Part shown: piece after piece, positions 38,726 to 51,420 of the stretch
Layout of the letters: each line of letters starts with the position of its first letter
How positions within the stretch are numbered: position 1 is the first letter of the stretch
DNA from: Parapristionchus giblindavisi
Lineage: Eukaryota > Nematoda > Chromadorea > Rhabditida > Diplogasteridae
NCBI GenBank assembly: GCA_943737045.1
Contig: CALSFV010000433.1
Span: 62,001-126,000 of the forward strand
Direction of reading: 5' to 3'
Length of the DNA stretch: 64,000 nucleotides
Notes under the pieces: generated by a model
Seen by the model: only the letters and a program-made list of their open reading frames with translations
Databases searched by the model: none
What the model was told of the DNA's origin: nothing
Program-made: the position numbers and the translations under genes

Positions 38726-41700
38726 GTCGAATCTGGGCTAGCCCCTTGCTTCTGAGTGATTCCCTGGTCGAATCTGGGCTAGCCCCTTGCTTCTGAGTGA
38801 TTCCCTGGTCGAATCTGGGGTAGCCCCTTGCTTCTGAGTGATTCCCTGGTCGAATCTGGGCTAGCCCCTTGCTTATAAGTGATACCCTGGTCGAATCTGG
38901 GCTAGCCCCTTGCTTCTGAGTGATTCCCTGGTCGAATCTGGGCTAGCCCCTTGCTTCTGAGCGATTCCCTGGTCGAATCTGGACTAGCCTCTTGCTTCTG
39001 AGTGATTCCCTGGTCGAATCTGGGCTAGCCCCTTGCTTCTGAGTGATTCCCTGGTCGAATCTGGGCTAGCCCCTTGCTTCTGAGTGATACCCTGGTCGAA
39101 TCTGGGCTAGCCCCTTGCTTCTGAGTGATTCCCTGGTCGAATCTGGGCTAGCCCCTTGCTTCTGAGTGATTCCCTGGTCGAATCTGGGCTAGCCCCTTGC
39201 TTCTGAGTGATTCCCTGGTCGAATCTGGGCTAGCCCCTTGCTTCTGAGTGATACCCTGGTCGAATCTGGGCTAGCCCCTTGCTTCTGAGTGATTCCCTGG
39301 TCGAATCTGGGCTAGCCCCTTGCTTCTGAGTGATACCCTGGTCGAATCTGGGCAAGCCCCTTGCTTCTGAGTGATTCCCTGGTCGAATCTGGACTAGCCT
39401 CTTGCTTCTGAGTGATTCCCTGGTCGAATCTGGGCTAGCCCCTTGCTTCTGAGTGATTCCCTGGTCGAATCTGGGCTAGCCCCTTGCTTCTGAGTGATAC
39501 CCTGATCGAATCTGGGCTAGCCCCTTGCTTCTGAGTGATTCCCTGGTCGAATCTGGGCTAGCCCCTTGCTTCTGAGTGATTCCCTGGTCGAATCTGGGCT
39601 AGCCTCTTGCTTCTGAGTGATTCCCTGGTCGAATCTGGGGTAGCCCCTTGCTTCTGAGCGATTCCCTGGTCGAATCTGGGCTAGCCCCTTGCTTCTGAGT
39701 GATTCCCTGGTCGAATCTGGGCTAGCCCCTTGCTTCTGAGTGATACCCTGATCGAATCTGGGCTAGCCCCTTGCTTCTGAGTGATTCCCTGGTCGAATCT
39801 GGGCTAGCCCCTTGCTTCTGAGTGATTCCCTGGTCGAATCTGGGCTAGCCTCTTGCTTCTGAGTGATTCCCTGGTCGAATCTGGGGTAGCCCCTTGCTTC
39901 TGAGCGATTCCCTGGTCGAATCTGGGCTAGCCCCTTGCTTATAAGTGATACCCTGGTCGAATCTGGGCTAGCCCCTTGCTTCTGAGTGATTCCCTGGTCG
40001 AATCTGGGCTAGCCCCTTGCTTCTGAGTGATTCCCTGGTCGAATCTGGGGTAGCCCCTTGCTTCTGAGCGATTCCCTGGTCGAATCTGGGCTAGCCCCTT
40101 GCTTATAAGTGATACCCTGGTCGAATCTGGGCTAGCCCCTTGCTTCTGAGTGATTCCCTGGTCGAATCTGGGCTAGCCCCTTGCTTCTGAGTGATACCCT
40201 GGTCGAATCTGGGCTAGCCCCTTGCTTCTGAGTGATTCCCTGGTCGAATCTGGGCTAGCCCCTTGCTTCTGAGTGATACCCTGGTCGAATCTGGGCTAGC
40301 CCCTTGCTTCTGAGTGATTCCCTGGTCGAATCTGGGTTAGCCTCTTGCTTCTGAGTGATTCCCTGGTCGAATCTGGGGTAGCCCCTTGCTTCTGAGTGAT
40401 TCCCTGGTCGAATCTGGGGTAGCCCCTTGCTTCTGAGTGATACCCTGGTCGAATCTGGGCTAGCCCCTTGCTTCTGAGTGATTCCCTGGTCGAATCTGGG
40501 CTAGCCCCTTGCTTCTGAGTGATACCCTGGTCGAATCTGGGCTAGCCCCTTGCTTCTGAGTGATTTCCTGGTCGAATCTGGGGTAGCCCCTGGCTTCTGA
40601 GTGATTCCCTGGTCGAATCTGGGCTAGCCCCTTGCTTATGAGTGATACCCTGGTCGAATCTGGGCTAGCCCCTTGCTTCTGAGTGATTCCCTGGTCGAAT
40701 CTGGGCTAGCCCCTTGCTTATAAGTGATACCCTGGTCGAATCTGGGCTAGCCCCTTGCTTCTGAGTGATTCCCTGGTCGAATCTGGGCTAGCCCCTTGCT
40801 TCTGAGTGATTCCCTGGTCGAATCTGGGCTAGCCCCTTGCTTCTGAGCGATTCCCTGGTCGAATCTGGGCTAGCCCCTTGCTTCTGAGTGATTCCCTGGT
40901 CGAATCTGGGCTAGCCCCTTGCTTCTGAGTGATACCCTGGTCGAATCTGGGCTAGCCCCTTGCTTCTGAGTGATTCCCTGGTCGAATCTGGGCTAGCCCC
41001 TTGCTTCTGAGTGATTCCCTGGTCGAATCTGGGCTAGCCCCTTGCTTCTGAGTGATTCCCTGGTTGAATCTGGTGTAACCCCTTGCTTCTGAGTGATACC
41101 CTGGTCGAATCTGGGCTAGCCCCTTGCTTCTGAGTGATTCCCTGGTCGAATCTGGGCTAGCCCCTTGCTTCTGAGTGATTCCCTGGTCGAATCTGGGCTA
41201 GCCCCTTGCTTCTGAGCGATTCCCTGGTCGAATCTGGACTAGCCTCTTGCTTCTGAGTGATTCCCTGGTCGAATCTGGGCTAGCCCCTTGCTTCTGAGTG
41301 ATTCCCTGGTCGAATCTGGGCTAGCCCCTTGCTTCTGAGTGATACCCTGATCGAATCTGGGCTAGCCCCTTGCTTCTGAGTGATTCCCTGGTCGAATCTG
41401 GGCTAGCCCCTTGCTTCTGAGTGATTCCCTGGTCGAATCTGGGCTAGCCTCTTGCTTCTGAGTGATTCCCTGGTCGAATCTGGGGTAGCCCCTTGCTTCT
41501 GAGCGATTCCCTGGTCGAATCTGGGCTAGCCCCTTGCTTATAAGTGATACCCTGGTCGAATCTGGGCTAGCCCCTTGCTTCTGAGTGATTCCCTGGTCGA
41601 ATCTGGGCTAGCCCCTTGCTTCTGAGTGATTCCCTGGTCGAATCTGGGGTAGCCCCTTGCTTCTGAGCGATTCCCTGGTCGAATCTGGGCTAGCCCCTTG

Positions 41701-44700
41701 CTTATAAGTGATACCCTGGTCGAATCTGGGCTAGCCCCTTGCTTCTGAGTGATTCCCTGGTCGAATCTGGGCTAGCCCCTTGCTTCTGAGTGATACCCTG
41801 GTCGAATCTGGGCTAGCCCCTTGCTTCTGAGTGATTCCCTGGTCGAATCTGGGCTAGCCCCTTGCTTCTGAGTGATACCCTGGTCGAATCTGGGCAAGCC
41901 CCTTGCTTCTGAGTGATTCCCTGGTCGAATCTGGGTTAGCCTCTTGCTTCTGAGTGATTCCCTGGTCGAATCTGGGGTAGCCCCTTGCTTCTGAGTGATT
42001 CCCTGGTCGAATCTGGGGTAGCCCCTTGCTTCTGAGTGATACCCTGGTCGAATCTGGGCTAGCCCCTTGCTTCTGAGTGATTCCCTGGTCGAATCTGGGC
42101 TAGCCCCTTGCTTCTGAGTGATACCCTGGTCGAATCTGGGCTAGCCCCTTGCTTCTGAGTGATTTCCTGGTCGAATCTGGGTTAGCCTCTTGCTTCTGAG
42201 TGATTCCCTGGTCGAATCTGGGGTAGCCCCTGGCTTCTGAGTGATTCCCTGGTCGAATCTGGGCTAGCCCCTTGCTTATGAGTGATACCCTGGTCGAATC
42301 TGGGCTAGCCCCTTGCTTCTGAGTGATTCCCTGGTCGAATCTGGGCTAGCCCCTTGCTTATAAGTGATACCCTGGTCGAATCTGGGCTAGCCCCTTGCTT
42401 CTGAGTGATTCCCTGGTCGAATCTGGGCTAGCCCCTTGCTTCTGAGTGATTCCCTGGTCGAATCTGGGCTAGCCCCTTGCTTCTGAGCGATTCCCTGGTC
42501 GAATCTGGGCTAGCCCCTTGCTTCTGAGTGATTCCCTGGTCGAATCTGGGCTAGCCCCTTGCTTCTGAGTGATACCCTGGTCGAATCTGGGCTAGCCCCT
42601 TGCTTCTGAGTGATTCCCTGGTCGAATCTGGGCTAGCCCCTTGCTTCTGAGTGATTCCCTGGTCGAATCTGGGCTAGCCCCTTGCTTCTGAGTGATTCCC
42701 TGGTTGAATCTGGTGTAACCCCTTGCTTCTGAGTGATACCCTGGTCGAATCTGGGCTAGCCCCTTGCTTCTGAGTGATTCCCTGGTCGAATCTGGGCTAG
42801 CCCCTTGCTTTTGAGTGATTCCCTGGTCGAATCTGGGCTAGCCCCTTGCTTCTGAGTGATTCCCTGGTCGAATCTGGGCTAGCCCCTTGCTTCTGAGTGA
42901 TTCCCTGGTCGAATCTGGGCTAGCCCCTTGCTTCTGAGTGATTCCCTGGTCGAATCTGGGCTAGCCCCTTGCTTCTGAGTGATTCCCTGGTCGAATCTGG
43001 GCTAGCCCCTGGTCGAATCTGGGCTAGCCCCTTGCTTCTGAGTGATTCCCTGGTCGAATCTGGGCTAGCCCCTTGCTTCTGAGTGATTCCCTGGTCGAAT
43101 CTGGGCTAGCCCCTTGCTTCTGAGTGATTCCCTGGTCGAATCTGGGGTAGCCCCTTGCTTCTGAGTGATACCCTGGTCGAATCTGGGCTAGCCCCTTGCT
43201 TCTGAGTGATACCCTGGTCGAATCTGGGCTAGCCCCTTGCTTCTGAGTGATTCCCTGGTCGAATCTGGGCTAGCCCCTTGCTTCTGAGTGATACCCTGGT
43301 CGAATCTGGGCTAGCCCCTTGCTTCTGAGTGATTCCCTGGTCGAATCTGGGTTAGCCTCTTGCTTCTGAGTGATTCCCTGGTCGAATCTGGGGTAGCCCC
43401 TTGCTTCTGAGTGATTCCCTGGTCGAATCTGGGGTAGCCCCTTGCTTCTGAGTGATACCCTGGTCGAATCTGGGCTAGCCCCTTGCTTCTGAGTGATTCC
43501 CTGGTCGAATCTGGGCTAGCCCCTTGCTTCTGAGTGATACCCTGGTCGAATCTGGGCTAGCCCCTTGCTTCTGAGTGATTCCCTGGTCGAATCTGGGCTA
43601 GCCCCTTGCTTCTGAGTGATTCCCTGGTCGAATCTGGGCTAGCCCCTTGCTTCTGAGCGATTCCCTGGTCGAATCTGGGCTAGCCCCTTGCTTCTGAGTG
43701 ATTCCCTGGTCGAATCTGGGCTAGCCCCTTGCTTCTGAGTGATACCCTGGTCGAATCTGGGCTAGCCCCTTGCTTCTGAGTGATTCCCTGGTCGAATCTG
43801 GGCTAGCCCCTTGCTTCTGAGTGATTCCCTGGTCGAATCTGGGCTAGCCCCTTGCTTCTGAGTGATTCCCTGGTTGAATCTGGTGTAACCCCTTGCTTCT
43901 GAGTGATACCCTGGTCGAATCTGGGCTAGCCCCTTGCTTCTGAGTGATTCCCTGGTCGAATCTGGGCTAGCCCCTTGCTTTTGAGTGATTCCCTGGTCGA
44001 ATCTGGGCTAGCCCCTTGCTTCTGAGTGATTCCCTGGTCGAATCTGGGCTAGCCCCTTGCTTCTGAGTGATTCCCTGGTCGAATCTGGGCTAGCCCCTTG
44101 CTTCTGAGTGATTCCCTGGTCGAATCTGGGCTAGCCCCTTGCTTCTGAGTGATTCCCTGGTCGAATCTGGGCTAGCCCCTGGTCGAATCTGGGCTAGCCC
44201 CTTGCTTCTGAGTGATTCCCTGGTCGAATCTGGGCTAGCCCCTTGCTTCTGAGTGATTCCCTGGTCGAATCTGGGCTAGCCCCTTGCTTCTGAGTGATTC
44301 CCTGGTCGAATCTGGGGTAGCCCCTTGCTTCTGAGTGATACCCTGGTCGAATCTGGGCTAGCCCCTTGCTTCTGAGTGATTCCCTGGTCGAATCTGGGCT
44401 AGCCCCTTGCTTCTGAGTGATACCCTGGTCGAATCTGGGCTAGCCCCTTGCTTCTGAGTGATTCCCTGGTCGAATCTGGGTTAGCCTCTTGCTTCTGAGT
44501 GATTCCCTGGTCGAATCTGGGGTAGCCCCTTGCTTCTGAGTGATTCCCTGGTCGAATCTGGGCTAGCCCCTTGCTTATGAGTGATACCCTGGTCGAATCT
44601 GGGCTAGCCCCTTGCTTCTGAGTGATTCCCTGGTCGAATCTGGGCTAGCCCCTTGCTTCTGAGCGATTCCCTGGTCGAACCTGGGCTAGCCCCTTGCTTC

Positions 44701-47700
44701 TGAGTGATTCCCTGGTCGAATCTGGGCTAGCCTCTTGCTTCTGAGTGATTCCCTGGTCGAATCTGGGCTAGCCTCTTGCTTCTGAGTGATTCCCTGGTCG
44801 AATCTGGGCTAGCCCCTTGCTTCTAAGTGATACCCTGGTCGAATCTGGGCTAGCCCCTCGCTTCTGAGTGATTCCCTGGTCGAATCTGGGCTAGCCCCTT
44901 GCTTCTGAGTGATTCCCTGGTCGAATCTGGGCTAGCCCCTTGCTTCTGAGTGATTCCCTGGTCGAATCTGGGGTAGCCCCTTGCTTCTGAGTGATACCCT
45001 GGTCGAATCTGGGCTAGCCCCTTGCTTCTGAGTGATACCCTGGTCGAATCTGGGCTAGCCCCTTGCTTCTGAGTGATTCCCTGGTCGAATCTGGGCTAGC
45101 CTCTTGCTTCTGAGTGATTCCCTGGTCGAATCTGGGCTAGCCCCTTGCTTCTGAGTGATTCCCTGGTCGAATCTGGGCTAGCCCCTTGCTTCTGAGTGAT
45201 TCCCTGGTCGAATCTGGGCTAGCCCCTTGCTTCTGAGTGATTCCCTGGTCGAATCTGGGCTAGCCCCTTGCTTCTGAGTGATTCCCTGGTCGAATCTGGG
45301 CTAGCCCCTTGCTTATGAGTGATACCCTGGTCGAATCTGGGCTAGCCCCTTGCTTCTGAGTGATTCCCTGGTCGAATCTGGGCTAGCCCCTTGCTTCTGA
45401 GCGATTCCCTGGTCGAACCTGGGCTAGCCCCTTGCTTCTGAGTGATTCCCTGGTCGAATCTGGGCTAGCCTCTTGCTTCTGAGTGATTCCCTGGTCGAAT
45501 CTGGGCTAGCCTCTTGCTTCTGAGTGATTCCCTGGTCGAATCTGGGCTAGCCTCTTGCTTCTGAGTGATTCCCTGGTCGAATCTGGGCTAGCCCCTTGCT
45601 TCTAAGTGATACCCTGGTCGAATCTGGGCTAGCCCCTCGCTTCTGAGTGATTCCCTGGTCGAATCTGGGCTAGCCCCTTGCTTCTGAGTGATTCCCTGGT
45701 CGAATCTGGGCTAGCCCCTTGCTTCTGAGTGATTCCCTGGTCGAATCTGGGCTAGCCCCTTGCTTCTGAGTGATTCCCTGGTCGAATCTGGGCTAGCCCC
45801 TTGCTTCTGAGTGATTCCCTGGTCGAATCTGGGCTAGCCCCTTGCTTCTGAGTGATTCCCTGGTCGAATCTGGGCTAGCCCCTTGCTTATGAGTGATACC
45901 CTGGTCGAATCTGGGCTAGCCCCTTGCTTCTGAGTGATTCCCTGGTCGAATCTGGGCTAGCCTCTTGCTTCTGAGTGATTCCCTGGTCGAATCTGGGCTA
46001 GCCCCTTGCTTCTAAGTGATACCCTGATCGAATCTGGGCTAGCCCCTCGCTTCTGAGTGATTCCCTGGTCGAATCTGGGCTAGCCCCTTGCTTCTGAGTG
46101 ATTCCCTGGTCGAATCTGGGCTAGCCCCTTGCTTCTGAGTGATTCCCTGGTCGAATCTGGGGTAGCCCCTTGCTTCTGAGTGATACCCTGGTCGAATCTG
46201 GGCTAGCCCCTTGCTTCTGAGTGATACCCTGGTCGAATCTGGGCTAGCCCCTTGCTTCTGAGTGATTCCCTGGTCGAATCTGGGCTAGCCTCTTGCTTCT
46301 GAGTGATTCCCTGGTCGAATCTGGGCTAGCCCCTTGCTTCTGAGTGATTCCCTGGTCGAATCTGGGCTAGCCCCTTGCTTCTGAGTGATTCCCTGGTCGA
46401 ATCTGGGCTAGCCCCTTGCTTCTGAGTGATTCCCTGGTCGAATCTGGGCTAGCCCCTTGCTTCTGAGTGATTCCCTGGTCGAATCTGGGCTAGCCTCTTG
46501 CTTCTGAGTGATTCCCTGGTCGATTCTGGGCTAGCCCCTTGCTTCTGAGTGATTCCCTGGTCGAATCTGGGGTAGCCCCTTGCTTCTGAGTGATACCCTG
46601 GTCGAATCTGGGCTAGCCCCTTGCTTCTGAGTGATTCCCTGGTCGAATCTGGGCTAGCCCCTTGCTTCTGAGTGATTCCCTGGTCGAATCTGGGCTAGCC
46701 CCTTGCTTCTGAGTGATTCCCTGGTCGAATCTGTGCTAGCCTCTTGCTTCTGAGTGATTCCCTGGTCGAATCTGGGCTAGCCCCTGGTCGAATGTGGGCT
46801 AGCCCCTTGCTTCTGAATGATTCCCTGGTCGAATCTGGGCTAGCCTCTTGCTTCTGAGTGATTCCCTGGTCGAATCTGGGCTAGCCTCTTGCTTCTGAGT
46901 GATTTCCTGGTCGAATCTGGGGTAGCCCCTTGCTTCTGAGTGATTCCCTGGTCGAATCTGGGCTAGCCCCTTGCTTCTGAGTGATTCCCTGGTCGAATCT
47001 GGGCTAGCCCCTTGCTTCTGAGTGATTCCCTGGTCGAATCTGGGGTAGCCCCTTGCTTCTGAGTGATTCCCTGGTCGAATCTGGGCTAGCCCCTTGCTTA
47101 TAAGTGATACCCTGGTCGAATCTGGGCTAGCCCCTTGCTTCTGAGTGATTCCCTGGTCGAATCTGGGCTAGCCCCTTGCTTCTGAGCGATTCCCTGGTCG
47201 AATCTGGACTAGCCTCTTGCTTCTGAGTGATTCCCTGGTCGAATCTGGGCTAGCCCCTTGCTTCTGAGTGATTCCCTGGTCGAATCTGGGCTAGCCCCTT
47301 GCTTCTGAGTGATACCCTGGTCGAATCTGGGCTAGCCCCTTGCTTCTGAGTGATTCCCTGGTCGAATCTGGGCTAGCCCCTTGCTTCTGAGTGATTCCCT
47401 GGTCGAATCTGGGCTAGCCTCTTGCTTCTGAGTGATTCCCTGGTCGAATCTGGGGTAGCCCCTTGCTTCTGAGTGATTCCCTGGTCGAATCTGGGCTAGC
47501 CCCTTGCTTATAAGTGATACCCTGGTCGAATCTAGGCTAGCCCCTTGCTTCTGAGTGATTCCCTGGTCGAATCTGGGCTAGCCCCTTGCTTCTGAGTGAT
47601 TCCCTGGTCGAATCTGGGCTAGCCCCTTGCTTCTGAGCGATTCCCTGGTCGAATCTGGACTAGCCTCTTGCTTCTGAGTGATTCCCTGGTCGAATCTGGG

Positions 47701-49130
47701 CTAGCCCCTTGCTTATAAGTGATACCCTGGTCGAATCTGGGCTAGCCCCTTGCTTCTGAGTGATTCCCTGGTCGAATCTGGGCTAGCCCCTTGCTTCTGA
47801 GCGATTCCCTGGTCGAATCTGGACTAGCCTCTTGCTTCTGAGTGATTCCCTGGTCGAATCTGGGCTAGCCCCTTGCTTCTGAGTGATTCCCTGGTCGAAT
47901 CTGGGCTAGCCCCTTGCTTCTGAGTGATACCCTGGTCGAATCTGGGCTAGCCCCTTGCTTCTGAGTGATTCCCTGGTCGAATCTGGGCTAGCCCCTTGCT
48001 TCTGAGTGATTCCCTGGTCGAATCTGGGCTAGCCTCTTGCTTCTGAGTGATTCCCTGGTCGAATCTGGGGTAGCCCCTTGCTTCTGAGTGATTCCCTGGT
48101 CGAATCTGGGCTAGCCCCTTGCTTATAAGTGATACCCTGGTCGAATCTAGGCTAGCCCCTTGCTTCTGAGTGATTCCCTGGTCGAATCTGGGCTAGCCCC
48201 TTGCTTCTGAGCGATTCCCTGGTCGAATCTGGACTAGCCTCTTGCTTCTGAGTGATTCCCTGGTCGAATCTGGGCTAGCCCCTTGCTTCTGAGTGATTCC
48301 CTGGTCGAATCTGGGCTAGCCCCTTGCTTCTGAGTGATACCCTGATCGAATCTGGGCTAGCCCCTTGCTTCTGAGTGATTCCCTGGTCGAATCTGGGCTA
48401 GCCCCTTGCTTCTGAGTGATTCCCTGGTCGAATCTGGGCTAGCCTCTTGCTTCTGAGTGATTCCCTGGTCGAATCTGGGCTAGCCCCTTGCTTCTGAGTG
48501 ATTCCCTGGTCGAATCTGGGGTAGCCCCTTGCCTCTGAGCGATTCCCTGGTCGAATCTGGGCTAGCCCCTTGCTTATAAGTGATACCCTGGTCGAATCTG
48601 GGCTAGCCCCTTGCTTCTGAGTGATTCCCTGGTCGAATCTGGGCTAGACCCTTGCTTCTGAGTGATTCCCTGGTCGAATCTGGGGTAGCCCCTTGCTTCT
48701 GAGCGATTCCCTGGTCGAATCTGGGCTAGCCCCTTGCTTATAAGTGATACCCTGGTCGAATCTGGGCTAGCCCCTTGCTTCTGAGTGATTCCCTGGTCGA
48801 ATCTTGGCTAGCCCCTTGCTTCTGAGCGATTCCCTGGTCGAATCTGGGCTAGCCCCTTGCTTCTGAGTGATTCCCTGGTCGAATCTGGGCTAGCCTCTTG
48901 CTTCTGAGTGATTCCCTGGTCGAATCTGGGCTAGCCCCTTGCTTCTGAGTGATTCCCTGGTCGAATCTGGGGTAGCCCCTTGCTTCTGAGCGATTCCCTG
49001 GTCGAATCTGGGCTAGCCCCTTGCTTATAAGTGATACCCTGGTCGAATCTGGGCTAGCCCCTTGCTTCTGAGTGATTCCCTGGTCGAATCTGGGCTAGCC
49101 CCTTGCTTCTGAGCGATTCCCTGGTCGAAT

Positions 49131-51420
49131 CTTGGCTAGCCCCTTGCTTCTGAGTGATTCCCTGGTCGAATCTGGGCTAGCCTCTTGCTTCTGAGTGATT
49201 CCCTGGTCGAATCTGGGCTAGCCCCTTGCTTCTGAGTGATTCCCTGGTCGAATCTGGGGTAGCCCCTTGCTTCTGAGTGATTCCCTGGTCGAATCTGGGC
49301 TAGCCCCTTGCTTATGAGTGATACCCTGGTCGAGTCTGGGCTAGCCTCTTGCTTCTGAGTGATTCCCTGGTCGATTCTGGGCTAGCCCCTTGCTTCTGAG
49401 TGATTCCCTGATCGAATCTGGGGTAGCCCCTTGCTTCTGAGTGATACCCTGGTCGAATCTGGGCTAGCCCCTTGCTTCTGAGTGATTCCCTGGTCGAATC
49501 TGGGCTAGCCCCTTGCTTCTGAGTGATTCCCTGGTCGAATCTGGGCTAGCCCCTTGCTTCTGAGTGATACCCTGATCGAATCTGGGCTAGCCCCTTGCTT
49601 CTGAGTGATTCCCTGGTCGAATCTGGGCTAGCCCCTTGCTTCTGAGTGATTCCCTGGTCGAATCTGGGCTAGCCTCTTGCTTCTGAGTGATTCCCTGGTC
49701 GAATCTGGGCTAGCCCCTTGCTTCTGAGTGATTCCCTGGTCGAATCTGGGGTAGCCCCTAGCTTCTGAGCGATTCCCTGGTCGAATCTGGGCTAGCCCCT
49801 TGCTTATAAGTGATACCCTGGTCGAATCTGGGGTAGCCCCTTGCTTCTGAGCGATTCCCTGGTCGAATCTGGGCTAGCCCCTTGCTTCTGAGCGATTCCC
49901 TGGTCGAATCTGGGCTAGCCCCTTGCTTCTGAGTGATTCCCTGGTCGAATCTGGGCTAGCCTCTTGCTTCTGAGTGATTCCCTGGTCGAATCTGGGCTAG
50001 CCCCTTGCTTCTGAGTGATTCCCTGGTCGAATCTGGGGTAGCCCCTTGCTTCTGAGTGATTCCCTGGTCGAATCTGGGCTAGCCTCTTGCTTCTGAGTGA
50101 TCCCCTGGTCGAATCTGGGGTAGCCCCTTGCTTCTGAGTGATTCCCTGGTCGAATCTGGGGTAGCCCCTTGCTTCTGAGTGATACCCTGGTCGAATCTGG
50201 GCTAGCCCCTTGCTTATAAGTGATACCCTGGTCGAATCTGGGGTAGCCCCTTGCTTCTGAGCGATTCCCTGGTCGAATCTGGGCTAGCCCCTTGCTTCTG
50301 AGCGATTCCCTGGTCGAATCTGGGCTAGCCCCTTGCTTCTGAGCGATTCCCTGGTCGAATCTGGGCTAGCCCCTTGCTTATAAGTGATACCCTGGTCGAA
50401 TCTGGGCTAGCCCCTTGCTTCTGAGTGATTCCCTGGTCGAATCTGGGCTAGCCCCTTGCTTCTGAGCGATTCCCTGGTCGAATCTGGGCTAGCCCCTTGC
50501 TTCTGAGTGATTCCCTGGTCGAATCTGGGCTAGCCTCTTGCTTCTGAGTGATTCCCTGGTCGAATCTGGGCTAGCCCCTTGCTTCTGAGTGATTCCCTGG
50601 TCGAATCTGGGGTAGCCCCTTGCTTCTGAGCGATTCCCTGGTCGAATCTGGGCTAGCCCCTTGCTTATAAGTGATACCCTGGTCGAATCTGGGCTAGCCC
50701 CTTGCTTCTGAGTGATTCCCTGGTCGAATCTGGGCTAGCCCCTTGCTTCTGAGCGATTCCCTGGTCGAATCTTGGCTAGCCCCTTGCTTCTGAGTGATTC
50801 CCTGGTCGAATCTGGGCTAGCCTCTTGCTTCTGAGTGATTCCCTGGTCGAATCTGGGCTAGCCCCTTGCTTCTGAGTGATTCCCTGGTCGAATCTGGGGT
50901 AGCCCCTTGCTTCTGAGTGATTCCCTGGTCGAATCTGGGCTAGCCCCTTGCTTATGAGTGATACCCTGGTCGAGTCTGGGCTAGCCTCTTGCTTCTGAGT
51001 GATTCCCTGGTCGATTCTGGGCTAGCCCCTTGCTTCTGAGTGATTCCCTGATCGAATCTGGGGTAGCCCCTTGCTTCTGAGTGATACCCTGGTCGAATCT
51101 GGGCTAGCCCCTTGCTTCTGAGTGATTCCCTGGTCGAATCTGGGCTAGCCCCTTGCTTCTGAGTGATTCCCTGGTCGAATCTGGGCTAGCCCCTTGCTTC
51201 TGAGTGATACCCTGATCGAATCTGGGCTAGCCCCTTGCTTCTGAGTGATTCCCTGGTCGAATCTGGGCTAGCCCCTTGCTTCTGAGTGATTCCCTGGTCG
51301 AATCTGGGCTAGCCTCTTGCTTCTGAGTGATTCCCTGGTCGAATCTGGGCTAGCCCCTTGCTTCTGAGTGATTCCCTGGTCGAATCTGGGGTAGCCCCTA
51401 GCTTCTGAGCGATTCCCTGG
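49131..51420. repeat. 1,640-bp (40-unit) duplication in the satellite
   Basis: Rare units recur at exactly 1,640 bp: ATCTTGGCTAGC at 49131 and 50771, CGAGTCTGG units starting 49327 and 50967, CTGATCGAATCTGGGG near 49,410 and 51,050, and AGCCCCTAGC near 49,752 and 51,392. There is no short unit in this stretch, so the offset is 40 x 41. Another CGAGTCTGG unit follows at 51459. Confidence 0.85.

Larger units (their letters stand above)
780..46784. repeat. Thirty identical 22-bp short units within the 41-bp array
   Basis: Thirty units lack the second 19 bp of the repeat, so AGCCCC runs straight into TGGTCG. Short units start at 780, 2442, 3202, 5356, 7018, 8885, 9727, 10610, 13214, 14343, 14693, 15248, 15803, 16809, 19865, 20953, 24009, 27557, 28030, 28503, 28976, 30105, 31521, 32117, 35296, 35892, 38538, 42988, 44158 and 46763. 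All have the same breakpoint, and a 4-bp CCCT is shared by both sides of the deletion. At twelve sites (for example 780, 3202, 5356, 7018, 8885, 27557, 35892, 46763) the following unit carries the GAATGATT variant, which marks these as copies of one ancestral block. No short unit was found right of 46,784. Confidence 0.93.
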
